A DNA stretch of 16,301 nt from Clostridia bacterium (GTDB lineage Bacteria; Bacillota; Clostridia; Oscillospirales; Butyricicoccaceae). The position numbers and the translations under genes are program-made. Below, in pieces: positions 1 to 7,484 of this stretch. Within the stretch, counting starts at the first letter, position 1; every line of letters starts with the position of its first letter. The DNA is taken from contig JAFYMQ010000181.1 in assembly GCA_017556565.1 (NCBI GenBank), forward strand, positions 1-16,301. Direction: 5' to 3'. The notes under the pieces are model-generated. The model ran no database searches and was not told the DNA's origin. It worked only from the letters and a program-made list of their open reading frames with translations.

Positions 1-1110
1 GGCGGCGGTCACGCGCTTATCTATATCGGTGACGGTATGCTGATCGACAGCGCATATTTCAGCTCCAAAGGCGGCGGCAACTACGACCACAGCGCAAACC
101 ATGACTGCATCGAGATCAACGGCAGCGTGCGTACCCGCGAGGTGCTCAGCTTCTTTGATGTGGACAACTACTATTACTTCTGGGATGAAGAGTGCTGGTC
201 TATCGTCCGTCCCCTCAAAAAATACACCGATGCCAAGATCACCTTCAAGACCCAGGCAAGAATGGAAAATCTCAAGGATATCTACGTTGAAAAACGCAGC
301 AGCCACGCACTCGGTCATAGTGCCGATATAGGCGAGGAGATAACCTTTACCTTCTACCTCCGCAACGACCGCGATACCGACGCAGCCCTCAGACTGACCG
401 CTCAGGTGCCGCAGGGCACAAGCTATGTTTCGGGCGGTGACTCGGTGACGGGCAGAAGCCTCAGGTGGGATGTAACAGTCCCCGCGGGCAAGAGCCTTGA
501 GGTCAGCTACACCGTCAAGGTGGACAATGACCCCGCGCTCTACGGCACGGCAATCAGCGGCGCAGGCTCGGCAGTAGGCGGCGTGGATGTAAAATGCCGC
601 GACGTTTATATCGGCAAGCATCTGAGTATGCAGCAAATGAATGCCGTTGCCAATGCCGGCTCGCAGGTATCCAATATGTCTCAGCGTGGCACAGAGCTTG
701 CCGAGGCGCTGTATACCGCGGCGGGCCTCAAGCTTGAACTGGCTGATGCCGGCGCGCTCCTTGACAGTCTGTTTGTGCAGTACAAAGATACCACACACTT
801 TGAGCTTGACACAGACAGCGAATATATCGACATGGTAGTGCCCGTGATGTACGGCGGCTATCTGTGCCTGAGCAGCGAGCTGTATGCAGGCGAGCGCACC
901 TACGGCATTTTTTCCAATCAGATATACGCAGGCGACCTGCTTGTCGCCCGCGAAAAGACCAAAACCTACGCATACCTCAAGCTGGACGGCAACCGTATGG
1001 TTGATCTGAGCAGCGGCAAGATACTCTACGGCGCAGATGCAAAAGAGACCTTGCTCAGCCTGATAGGCAGAGACGTTTTTGCCGTGCTCAGACCCTCGGC
1101 CGCACAATAA
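1..1110 (+). CDS. NlpC/P60-type cell wall peptidase with DUF11-like domain, 3' part
   Basis: The reading frame is open from base 1, so the gene begins upstream; 369 codons are visible. An in-frame ATG at 37 is internal, because the preceding residues GGGHALIYIGDG are the typical second (histidine) motif of an NlpC/P60 peptidase, the family that cuts peptidoglycan stem peptides; the catalytic Cys would lie outside the window. That domain ends near WSIVRP (about base 220). Bases 300-530 encode an Ig-like DUF11-type domain (YLRND, VPQGTSYV, VTVPAGKSLEVSYTV), common in surface proteins. The rest (about 600-1107) has faint NlpC/P60 resemblance (LLDSLFVQY, YAGDLLVARE, MVDLSSG, FAVLRP) but lacks the catalytic Cys and His. 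The protein is probably extracellular; its signal peptide is not in view. Family assignment is fairly secure, substrate unknown. Confidence 0.7.
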   Translation, partial: GGGHALIYIGDGMLIDSAYFSSKGGGNYDHSANHDCIEINGSVRTREVLSFFDVDNYYYFWDEECWSIVRPLKKYTDAKITFKTQARMENLKDIYVEKRSSHALGHSADIGEEITFTFYLRNDRDTDAALRLTAQVPQGTSYVSGGDSVTGRSLRWDVTVPAGKSLEVSYTVKVDNDPALYGTAISGAGSAVGGVDVKCRDVYIGKHLSMQQMNAVANAGSQVSNMSQRGTELAEALYTAAGLKLELADAGALLDSLFVQYKDTTHFELDTDSEYIDMVVPVMYGGYLCLSSELYAGERTYGIFSNQIYAGDLLVAREKTKTYAYLKLDGNRMVDLSSGKILYGADAKETLLSLIGRDVFAVLRPSAAQ

Positions 1111-1140
1111 AACGCAGCATCCAAAAGAGCACCCAAAAAG

Positions 1141-1182
1141 AGCGCTCCCGAGGCCTCGGGAGCGCTTAATATTTTTCTTTTC
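1141..1182 (+). terminator. Rho-independent terminator after the NlpC/P60 gene
   Basis: A perfect 26-base palindrome at 1141-1166 (arms AGCGCTCCCGAGG / CCTCGGGAGCGCT) is followed by TAATATTTTTCTTTT. It sits 30 bases past the stop at 1110 and just before the next promoter. Confidence 0.88.
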
Positions 1183-1206
1183 AAATTGTTAAGAAGGTGA
1201 TATAAT
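1178..1206 (+). promoter_or_regulatory. Sigma-A promoter (extended -10) for the tsaE operon
   Basis: A perfect -10 TATAAT at 1201-1206 is preceded by TGA (1198-1200), making an extended -10. The -35 at the usual 17-base spacing (TTTTCA, 1178-1183) is weak. It lies about 47 bases before the tsaE start and directly after a terminator. Confidence 0.7.
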
Positions 1207-1252
1207 ATTATCGGTTAAGTATACCATCCCGCAGGATAGAGAGGAAATTGCC

Positions 1253-1675
1253 TTGAGTATACAGGAATATATTACACGTTCGCCTGAGGAAACGGCGCAG
1301 TTGGGCAGAGAGCTTGCCAAGAGTATGGACAGCGTCTCGGTCATAGCTTTGTACGGAGGACTGGGCGCCGGAAAGACCGCGTTTGTTTCGGGCGTGGCAG
1401 AGGGTTTTGCATGCAGACAGAGAGCAAGCAGCCCCACATATAATATCGTCAACGAATACTACGGCAGCAGACGTGTCTGCCATTTTGATATGTATCGCAT
1501 AACCGACAGTGAGCGCCTGTTTGAAATAGGCTGGGAAGAATACGTAGACTCGGACGCTCTGTGCATCGTGGAGTGGAGCGAGAATATCGAGGATGCGCTG
1601 CCCGACGACTGCTGGAAGATAGTTATAGAAAAGCTCAGCGATACACAGAGAAAGATTCAGGTGATAAAATGCTGA
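1253..1675 (+). CDS. tsaE: tRNA t6A37 threonylcarbamoyladenosine biosynthesis ATPase TsaE
   Basis: 140 residues, normal for TsaE, the ATPase that works with TsaB and TsaD to put threonylcarbamoyl on A37 of ANN-decoding tRNAs. Visible motifs are the Walker A loop GGLGAGKT (residues 35-42), the family signature SPTYNIVNEY (60-69), HFDMYR (77-82) and VEWSEN (106-111). The start is TTG at 1253, chosen because AGAGGA at 1240-1245 is well placed and the N-terminus aligns with the family; there is no usable ATG. The stop overlaps the tsaB start by 7 bases, so the two are probably translationally coupled. It is the first gene after the promoter at 1201. Confidence 0.95.
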   Translation: MSIQEYITRSPEETAQLGRELAKSMDSVSVIALYGGLGAGKTAFVSGVAEGFACRQRASSPTYNIVNEYYGSRRVCHFDMYRITDSERLFEIGWEEYVDSDALCIVEWSENIEDALPDDCWKIVIEKLSDTQRKIQVIKC

Positions 1676-2340
1676 TACTGGCGCTTGATACATCGGGCAA
1701 GACCGCGTCCTGCGCGCTGGCCCGCGACGGCGTCCTTATAGCCGAAAAAAGTCAGGATACCAACCTCAGCCACAGCCGTGCGCTGCTGCCTCTGTGTGAG
1801 CAGATGCTCGCCGAGCAGAATATCAGGCTGAGCGATATAGATCTGTTTGCCGCCACCGCAGGCCCCGGCTCTTTTACCGGTCTGCGTATAGGCATCGCCG
1901 CTGTAAAAGGCTTTGCACTCATGTCGGACAAGCCCTGCGCTGCCGTACCCACACTGCTGTCAGCCGCTATGGGCGTGGAGCTTTCGGGCGTTATCTGCGC
2001 CGCGGTCAAAGCACGCCCCAACGAGTATTACTGCGCATTTTTTGAGCGTGCAGGCGGCAGGCTTGTACGCCTTACCGAGGATGCCGTACTCAGCGGCGAG
2101 CAGGTCATAGAGCAGGCAAGGGAGTTTGAGGGCGTGGTTCGTCTGTGCGGTGAAAACTGCGCCGAGCTGCTCAAGACCGCCCCCGACAGTCTGTTTGTTG
2201 ACATAGGTGTGCAGCAGAGCGCTGCCAACACCGCACTTGCGGCATTTTTCGTGCCCGCCACTACATGCCACCAAATAAATCCCGTATATATGAAAGATTC
2301 TCAGGCAGAAAGAATGAAAAAGGAGAGGGAAGCAAAATGA
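1669..2340 (+). CDS. tsaB: tRNA t6A37 threonylcarbamoyladenosine biosynthesis protein TsaB
   Basis: 223 residues. It is an ASKHA-fold partner and activator of TsaD in t6A synthesis. It begins MLILALDTSG, carries SHSRALLP (34-41) and the diagnostic GPGSFTGLRIG (65-75), and ends with the usual PVYxKxSQAE tail followed by a lysine/glutamate-rich end. The frame is open further upstream to 1561, but the ATG at 1669 fits the conserved N-terminus and lies inside the tsaE stop region. The stop overlaps the rpiB start by 4 bases (ATGA at 2337-2340). In many Clostridia rimI and tsaD follow; here they do not, so tsaD must be elsewhere. Confidence 0.95.
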   Translation: MLILALDTSGKTASCALARDGVLIAEKSQDTNLSHSRALLPLCEQMLAEQNIRLSDIDLFAATAGPGSFTGLRIGIAAVKGFALMSDKPCAAVPTLLSAAMGVELSGVICAAVKARPNEYYCAFFERAGGRLVRLTEDAVLSGEQVIEQAREFEGVVRLCGENCAELLKTAPDSLFVDIGVQQSAANTALAAFFVPATTCHQINPVYMKDSQAERMKKEREAK

Positions 2341-2777
2341 AAGTAGCAATTGGTTGTGACCACGCAGGACTTCAGCTCAAAAACGCAGTTATCGAGCATC
2401 TCAAGCAGAGAGGCTTTGAAATTACCGACTGCGGTACATATGACAGCGCATCTTGCCACTATCCCGTATTCGCACAGAAAGTCGCTTATGAGGTAACCTC
2501 CGGCAATGCCGAAAAGGGCATTCTGGTCTGCGGCACAGGTGTGGGTATGTCCATGGCAGCCAACAAGATCAAGGGTATCCGCGCAGCATGCGTATCCGAC
2601 TGCTTCTCGGCAGAGGCTACACGCGCCCACAACGATGCCAACATCGTATGCTTCGGTCAGCGCGTAGTAGGTGAGGGACTGGCATTCAAGATAGTCGATG
2701 CATTTTTGGACACCAAGTTCGAGGGCGGCCGTCACCAGCTGCGTATTGACATGGTCAACGAGCTTGACAACAAGTGA
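2337..2777 (+). CDS. rpiB: Ribose-5-phosphate isomerase B
   Basis: 146 residues. It interconverts ribose 5-phosphate and ribulose 5-phosphate in the pentose phosphate pathway. The substrate-site elements are present: CDHAG near the start (7-11), CGTGVGMS (65-72) with the catalytic-type Cys65, RAHNDAN (96-102) with His98, and GQR (107-109). The same family includes LacA/LacB galactose-6-phosphate isomerase, but a single copy next to upp and no lac genes favour RpiB. The start is ATG 2337 with AAGGAGAGG at 2321-2329; the frame is open to 2265 but upstream residues do not fit the family. It overlaps tsaB by 4 bases and is 10 bases from upp. Confidence 0.93.
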   Translation: MKVAIGCDHAGLQLKNAVIEHLKQRGFEITDCGTYDSASCHYPVFAQKVAYEVTSGNAEKGILVCGTGVGMSMAANKIKGIRAACVSDCFSAEATRAHNDANIVCFGQRVVGEGLAFKIVDAFLDTKFEGGRHQLRIDMVNELDNK

Positions 2778-2787
2778 GGTATAAAAA

Positions 2788-3420
2788 ATGAACGAGAAAG
2801 TACATGTTTTTGATCATCCCCTGATCCAGCACAAGCTGTCCATCCTCCGCAAAGAAACCACAGGCGTAAAAGAGTTCCGTGAGATCGTCGGCGAGATCGC
2901 TATGCTGATGTGCTACGATGCTACCCGCGACCTCAAAACCCGTCAGATCACCATCAAGACCCCTGTTGCAGAGGCAAAGGTACGTGTGCTGGCAGGCAAA
3001 AAGCTGGCTATCGTCCCCATCCTCCGCGCAGGTCTGGGCATGGTCGATGCCATGCTTGAGCTGATCCCCTCGGCAAAGGTCGGCCATATCGGTCTGTACC
3101 GCGACCCCGAGACTCTGGAGCCCGTTGAGTATTACTGCAAGCTGCCCACCGACATCGACCAGAGAGACGTATTCGTTGTCGATCCCATGCTGGCAACCGG
3201 CGGCTCGGCATCTGCTGCTATTACCTTCCTCAAAAAGCGCGGCGTTACCAGCATCAAGCTGCTCAACATCATTGCCGCACCCGAGGGTATCGAGCGCGTC
3301 GCCGCCGACCATCCCGACGTTGACATCTACTGCGCCGCTCTGGATGACTGCCTCAACGACCACGGCTACATCGTTCCCGGTCTGGGCGATGCAGGCGACC
3401 GTATCTTTGGCACCAAATAA
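2788..3420 (+). CDS. upp: Uracil phosphoribosyltransferase
   Basis: 210 residues, the usual length. It converts uracil plus PRPP to UMP in pyrimidine salvage, in the cytoplasm. Visible are PILRAGLGM (77-85), the PRPP-binding loop [12 protein letters not shown] (130-141) and the uracil-binding C-terminal segment [13 protein letters not shown] (193-205). The start ATG has GAGGT at 2776-2780, overlapping the rpiB stop. It is the last gene of the tsaE-tsaB-rpiB-upp run; rpiB next to upp is a recurrent Firmicute order. Confidence 0.97.
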   Translation: MNEKVHVFDHPLIQHKLSILRKETTGVKEFREIVGEIAMLMCYDATRDLKTRQITIKTPVAEAKVRVLAGKKLAIVPILRAGLGMVDAMLELIPSAKVGHIGLYRDPETLEPVEYYCKLPTDIDQRDVFVVDPMLATGGSASAAITFLKKRGVTSIKLLNIIAAPEGIERVAADHPDVDIYCAALDDCLNDHGYIVPGLGDAGDRIFGTK

Positions 3421-3442
3421 GCCAAACCGCCCGTTTATCAGA

Positions 3443-3474
3443 CAAAAAACTCGGGACAGCTTAGCTGTCCCGAG
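3443..3474 (-). terminator. Terminator for the minus-strand carboxypeptidase, possibly shared with upp
   Basis: An 11-bp perfect stem (CTCGGGACAGC at 3450-3460, GCTGTCCCGAG at 3464-3474) closes a TTA loop. On the minus strand it is followed by GTTTTTTGTC, a good U-tract. On the plus strand the following bases are TAAAAATCATATTTTG, a poor tract, so termination of upp here would be weaker. Confidence 0.8.
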
Positions 3475-3512
3475 TAAAAATCATATTTTGCTGTATAGCT
3501 CAGGCAAACCGA

Positions 3513-4892
3513 TTATCTGGAATATCTGCCTCTGCCGTATTTTCTGCGTCTTCTGCGGCGTGCGCTGGTGATTATGATGACTATGATAAGTATCAAGATC
3601 AGCGCTGCGATGCCGATCACGATGAACTTGAATGCCTTGCTCTGTACAAAGGTCTGGAACGTATCCACGGTGTCGAGTACCTCGGACTTGGTAAGAGTCA
3701 GCGAGCTGAGCAGGTTCATGGTGCATATTTCTCTGCCGTCAAACTCCATTTTGAGTGTGCCGACAGCCTGACCCTTTTCGATAGGGGCTTCCAGCTCGGC
3801 GGCTACCGAGTAGGTGAGGATAACCTTGCCTGTGGGATCAAAGCCCTCGGGCAGCGGCTCACCCTCGGCTCTTATGTGTACGTCAAGCTCATAGTTGAAG
3901 GTCGTGGGCAGAAAATCCTCCACAGACTTCTCGGGCAGCAGTACCACAGATGTGCCGTCGGGCGACAGGGTTACGGGCACTTCAACGATAGGCTGTGTAG
4001 CTTTGAGTACGGGCTGCACGCTGAAATCGGTAGTGCCGTGCTTGAACAGAGCCTTGGTATCAATAAAGCTGAGCTTGGATTTTTCGGCGGTGCTGTCGGG
4101 GCAGCCAAGAACAACGCTGTAGTAGGTCATGCCCAGTTCGGCATCCTTGTATGCGGCAGCCAGACAGTTGCCGGCAGCCGAGGTATAACCGGTCTTTGTG
4201 CCGATAGCTTTTTCCATATATACACCCTGACTCTTGCGCAGCAGGTCATTGGTGGTGGGCAGGAAGCTTTCGGTTTTGTGCTTGTTGGTGACGGGCAGAG
4301 TGATGCCGGTCTGAGCAACTATCTGTGCAAAAATCTCGTTCTCCATTGCGTATCTGGATATGATGAGCATATCTCTCGCGGTGGTGTAGTGATCTTCGTC
4401 ATGCAGACCGTGTGCGTTTACAAAATGTGTGCCGGTGCAGCCGAGATCTTGTGCCTTGTCGTTCATCATCTCCACAAATCCCTCAAGACTGCCGCCTATA
4501 TTGTAGGCAATAACGTTAGCAGCTTCGTTGTAAGAGGGGACAAGCATCAGGTTGAGATAATCGCGGAAAGCCATCTTTTCACCGGGCATCAGGTAATATA
4601 CGCCCTTGCCCAGCACCTCGAGAGACTTGGCATAAGCCACAAACTCGGCATCAAGGTCACGCTGGTTTTCAAGAGCGACGATGGCGGTCATTATCTTGGT
4701 CAGGCTTGCGGGGTACATTTTCTGATCGGCGTTCTTTTCGTAGAGCACCAGATCATACATACCGTCATCGCTGACGGCACAGAGTATGGCCGACTGAGCC
4801 TCAAGCTCGGGAGCGCCTGCAGCCGATGCGGTCATCGGAAAAACAGACAGAACGAGCGCAATAATAAAAGTAACGGACAGGATTTTTTTCAC
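3513..4892 (-). CDS. D-alanyl-D-alanine carboxypeptidase (DacA/DacF-type, peptidase S11)
   Basis: 459 residues. A penicillin-binding carboxypeptidase that trims the terminal D-Ala of peptidoglycan pentapeptides outside the membrane. The signal peptide is residues 1-24 (cut after TASA). All three active-site motifs are intact: SLTK (63-66), SYN (120-122), KTG (233-235). A C-terminal PBP5-type beta domain follows, then a strongly hydrophobic segment (IALILILIIVIIIT) and a very basic tail with six Arg in a row, so the protein is probably anchored by a true C-terminal membrane helix. The start is GTG 4892, chosen over the upstream ATG (4949) because AAAGGAG (4901-4907) is 8 bases before it and the signal peptide starts there. 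A consensus sigma-A promoter suggests vegetative expression, unlike the sigma-F-driven B. subtilis dacF. Confidence 0.93.
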   Translation of the reverse strand: MKKILSVTFIIALVLSVFPMTASAAGAPELEAQSAILCAVSDDGMYDLVLYEKNADQKMYPASLTKIMTAIVALENQRDLDAEFVAYAKSLEVLGKGVYYLMPGEKMAFRDYLNLMLVPSYNEAANVIAYNIGGSLEGFVEMMNDKAQDLGCTGTHFVNAHGLHDEDHYTTARDMLIISRYAMENEIFAQIVAQTGITLPVTNKHKTESFLPTTNDLLRKSQGVYMEKAIGTKTGYTSAAGNCLAAAYKDAELGMTYYSVVLGCPDSTAEKSKLSFIDTKALFKHGTTDFSVQPVLKATQPIVEVPVTLSPDGTSVVLLPEKSVEDFLPTTFNYELDVHIRAEGEPLPEGFDPTGKVILTYSVAAELEAPIEKGQAVGTLKMEFDGREICTMNLLSSLTLTKSEVLDTVDTFQTFVQSKAFKFIVIGIAALILILIIVIIITSARRRRRRKYGRGRYSR

Positions 4893-4931
4893 CGCACACA
4901 CTCCTTTGTGATCAATATAAAATATACTTTC

Positions 4932-4960
4932 ATTATAGCAAGCATCCAATGGATTTTCAA
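4932..4960 (-). promoter_or_regulatory. Sigma-A promoter for the carboxypeptidase gene
   Basis: On the minus strand TTGAAA (4955-4960) and a perfect TATAAT (4932-4937) are separated by exactly 17 bases, about 40 bases before the GTG start at 4892. Confidence 0.88.
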
Positions 4961-4995
4961 CAGGTTGGCAAAGTTTTTACATTGGGAGACAGAAT

Positions 4996-5361
4996 ATGAA
5001 AATCAAGATTGCTGCATGCGCTGCGGCAATAACAATCTTCTTTGCAGGTGTGTTTGTGGGCAGGATGCAGCTTCTCAACCACTCGGTCATAGTCAAGCCC
5101 CAAAACACAGAGCAAATGCCCCTTGAGCCGCTGACCTCTGTGCCCTCAACGGCGCAGGCAGAGGACAACAAGGTCAATATCAACACCGCGGGCATACCCG
5201 AGCTTTGCGGTCTGCCGGGCATCGGTGAGGCGCTTGCCCAGCGCATAATAGATTATCGCGAGGCAAACGGCGATTTTCAGTCAATTGAGGAAATTATGGC
5301 TGTCAAGGGTATCGGCGACGGTAAGTTTGACGGCATCAGAAAATACATAAAAATCAAGTAG
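4996..5361 (+). CDS. Membrane-anchored helix-hairpin-helix (ComEA-like) protein
   Basis: 121 residues. A short cytoplasmic start and a hydrophobic anchor (about 5-22) precede a low-complexity linker, then a tandem helix-hairpin-helix domain: VNINTAG (60-66), LPGIG (73-77), AQRIIDYRE (81-89), VKGIG (103-107). This is the DNA-binding module of ComEA, which binds incoming DNA at the outer membrane face during transformation. It lacks the SLBB domain of B. subtilis ComEA and resembles the short ComEA-family form. No comEC or other competence gene is nearby. The start ATG has GGGAG at 4984-4988. The stop is 10 bases before the response regulator start, so it is probably co-transcribed with the two-component system. 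The DNA-uptake role is family-based, not shown here. Confidence 0.85.
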   Translation: MKIKIAACAAAITIFFAGVFVGRMQLLNHSVIVKPQNTEQMPLEPLTSVPSTAQAEDNKVNINTAGIPELCGLPGIGEALAQRIIDYREANGDFQSIEEIMAVKGIGDGKFDGIRKYIKIK

Positions 5362-5371
5362 GAGGACAGAT

Positions 5372-6052
5372 ATGAGAATACTCGTAGTAGATGACGAACA
5401 ACTGCTGGTAAAGGGTATAAAGTTCAATCTCGAGAACGACGGCTACACCGTAGACGGAGTGTATGACGGCAAGGCAGCTTTGGAGCTTTTCAGAGAGAAC
5501 AGATACGACCTTATTATACTGGATCTTATGCTTCCCGAGATAGACGGACTGACCGTCTGCCGCAAGATCAGGGAGGAGTCCAACGTCCCCGTTATTATGC
5601 TGACCGCCAAGAGTGAGGGCAGAGACAAGCTTATCGGCTTTGAGTACGGTGCCGATGACTACGTCACCAAGCCCTTTGATATCCTCGAACTCAAAGCCCG
5701 CATCCGCGTCATCCTCCGCCGCTCTGGCAAAACATCGGGCAGAAGCGAGGAGTATATCGAGATCGGCAATATCAAAGCCGACCTGCTCCAGCGCACCGTA
5801 TACGCAGGCAAGGAAGCGGTCGACCTCACCGCAAAAGAGTTCGACGTGCTTGCTACCCTGATGCGCAGCAAGGGCAAGATCTTCAGCCGCGAAAAGCTGC
5901 TTGCCGAGGTGTGGGGCAAGGATTTCCCCGCAGATATCCGTACCGTTGACGTACACGTACGCCGCCTCCGCGAAAAACTGGAAAAAGACGATGCAAATCC
6001 CGAATATATCCTGACCAAGTGGGGAGTTGGATACTATTTCAAGGCTGAATAA
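5372..6052 (+). CDS. OmpR/PhoB-family response regulator transcription factor
   Basis: 226 residues, standard for the family. The N-terminal receiver domain (1-118) has the acidic pair D7-D8, phospho-acceptor D51 in ILDLMLP, T78 and K100. The C-terminal winged-helix DNA-binding domain (about 128-225) has DLTAKEFDVLATL, FSREKLL and RTVDVHVRRLREKLE, and ends KWGVGYYF. AGGAGG (5361-5366) precedes the ATG. Its end overlaps the likely kinase start by 26 bases, marking the two as a cognate pair. It resembles PhoP/WalR-type regulators, but the target genes cannot be read from the window. Confidence 0.96.
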   Translation: MRILVVDDEQLLVKGIKFNLENDGYTVDGVYDGKAALELFRENRYDLIILDLMLPEIDGLTVCRKIREESNVPVIMLTAKSEGRDKLIGFEYGADDYVTKPFDILELKARIRVILRRSGKTSGRSEEYIEIGNIKADLLQRTVYAGKEAVDLTAKEFDVLATLMRSKGKIFSREKLLAEVWGKDFPADIRTVDVHVRRLREKLEKDDANPEYILTKWGVGYYFKAE

Positions 6053-7484
6053 AGAAACCCGTACTCCCCGCGGTCTGCGTAATACCATTATGGCGGTTTA
6101 CGCAGTGCTTCTGGCAATCGTGCTTGCTATAGTCAATATATATCCCATGCGGATAATGGAGAACAAAATTATTGACACCGCCAGAGTGGATATGCTGGAC
6201 GATGCGTCTACTTTGGCTGCGGCATTGGGCAATATCTCCACACTGAGCGCCGACAATATAGGCAGCGCAGTCAGCGTGCTCAATCTCAAGCGCGACAACC
6301 GCAGGATAGTTGCCACCGACCGTTACGGAGTGGTCATCTACGACAGTATGAGCGCAAGCCGTCTGTACGGACAGGTCGTCACCTTTTCGGAGGTGCTTGC
6401 CGCACTGTCGGGACAGGATGTTTTTTATTGCATACACGAGGGTGAGGCTTTTGACAAATGGGCAGCCACACCCATAATGAACGATGCCGTACTGCGCGGC
6501 ACCGTCTATCTGTACGAAAAAGACAGCAACAGCGCCCTGCTGCTGCGTAATATAGCCTATAATTTGCGCATGGTCTCGCTGGGCGCCATAGTTCTGTCGG
6601 CAGGCTGCCTGCTGCTCTTTAACAAGGCGCTGGGCAACCGCTTCAGCAAGCTGCTGGTAGGCGTGCGTGAGGCGCGCTCGGGTAACTTCAATTACCGCAT
6701 CAAGATGTCGGGCTCGGACGAGCTTGCCAGAATAGCCAGCGAGTTCAATGACCTGAGCGCCATTATTCAGGCAAACGATATGGCGCGCCGCAGATTTGTC
6801 AGCGATGCATCCCACGAGCTCAAAACACCCCTTGCCTCCATCAAGCTGCTCAGCGACTCTATCTCCCAGAACAAAAATATCAGCCGCGAAACGGTCAACG
6901 AGTTTTTGGAGGATATCAACGGCGAGATCGTCCGTCTGATACGAATCAGTGAGGAGCTTATCGCCATCAACAAGGTCGACGACGTTACCGAAGAAAAGTA
7001 CGTCTGCGACGTTGCCAACACGGTCAAAAAAGCCGTGGAGCGCCTGCGTGTCAATGCCGATATGGCAAAAGTCCGCCTGCAGTCGGAGTGCGAAAACGGC
7101 TGTCTGGTGCTGGCAACAGACGACGGCATATATCATATAGTTTTCAATCTTATCGAGAATGCCATCAAGTATAACCGCGAGGGCGGCAAGGTTCGCATAC
7201 GTCTGAGATGCGAGGGGGACAAGGTGCTCTTGTCGGTTCTGGATACGGGTATCGGTATTCCCGAGCACGATCAGCGGCGAGTTTTCGAGCGATTCTTCCG
7301 TGTTGACAAGAACCGCTCCCGCGCCACAGGCGGTACCGGTCTGGGTCTGTCTATAGTAAAAGAGTGGGCAGACAAGTTTGATGCCACCATCAAGCTGGAA
7401 AGCTACTACGGCGAGGGCTCGGAGTTTACCGTTTCTTTCCCCCTCTGCAAGGTTGACGATGACGGGGAGGGCAGTGAGCAATGA
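6027..7484 (+). CDS. Membrane sensor histidine kinase (HAMP-HisKA-HATPase_c)
   Basis: 485 residues if started at TTG 6027. Layout: basic N-terminus, TM1 (about 21-41), extracytoplasmic sensor region (43-172), TM2 (about 180-200), HAMP (about 200-255), dimerisation domain with SHELKTPLAS and phospho-acceptor His263, then the ATPase with N-box NLIENAIKY (374-382), G1 DTGIGIP (406-412), F-box FERFFRV and G2 GGTGLGL (435-441). All catalytic boxes are intact. The start is uncertain: TTG 6027 has GGGGAG immediately before it, too close for an ideal site; ATG 6090 has no clear site and would remove the basic N-terminus. Either start implies coupling to the response regulator. The sensor domain carries no motif I recognise, so the signal is unknown. 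Confidence 0.94.
   Translation: MDTISRLNKETRTPRGLRNTIMAVYAVLLAIVLAIVNIYPMRIMENKIIDTARVDMLDDASTLAAALGNISTLSADNIGSAVSVLNLKRDNRRIVATDRYGVVIYDSMSASRLYGQVVTFSEVLAALSGQDVFYCIHEGEAFDKWAATPIMNDAVLRGTVYLYEKDSNSALLLRNIAYNLRMVSLGAIVLSAGCLLLFNKALGNRFSKLLVGVREARSGNFNYRIKMSGSDELARIASEFNDLSAIIQANDMARRRFVSDASHELKTPLASIKLLSDSISQNKNISRETVNEFLEDINGEIVRLIRISEELIAINKVDDVTEEKYVCDVANTVKKAVERLRVNADMAKVRLQSECENGCLVLATDDGIYHIVFNLIENAIKYNREGGKVRIRLRCEGDKVLLSVLDTGIGIPEHDQRRVFERFFRVDKNRSRATGGTGLGLSIVKEWADKFDATIKLESYYGEGSEFTVSFPLCKVDDDGEGSEQ

Noticed and set aside
3876..5126. 416-codon plus-strand open frame opposite the carboxypeptidase gene
   Set aside because: It mirrors a gene with intact catalytic motifs, has no family resemblance, is Cys/His/Gly-rich in the manner of antisense translations, and runs across the divergent promoter region.
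5354..6088. 244-codon minus-strand open frame opposite the response regulator
   Set aside because: Antisense shadow; the plus-strand protein is a complete OmpR-type regulator with its own AGGAGG site.
6039..7481. 480-codon minus-strand open frame opposite the histidine kinase
   Set aside because: It mirrors the kinase almost exactly, is low in recognisable motifs, and arises from codon bias that avoids antisense stops. The kinase has every catalytic box.
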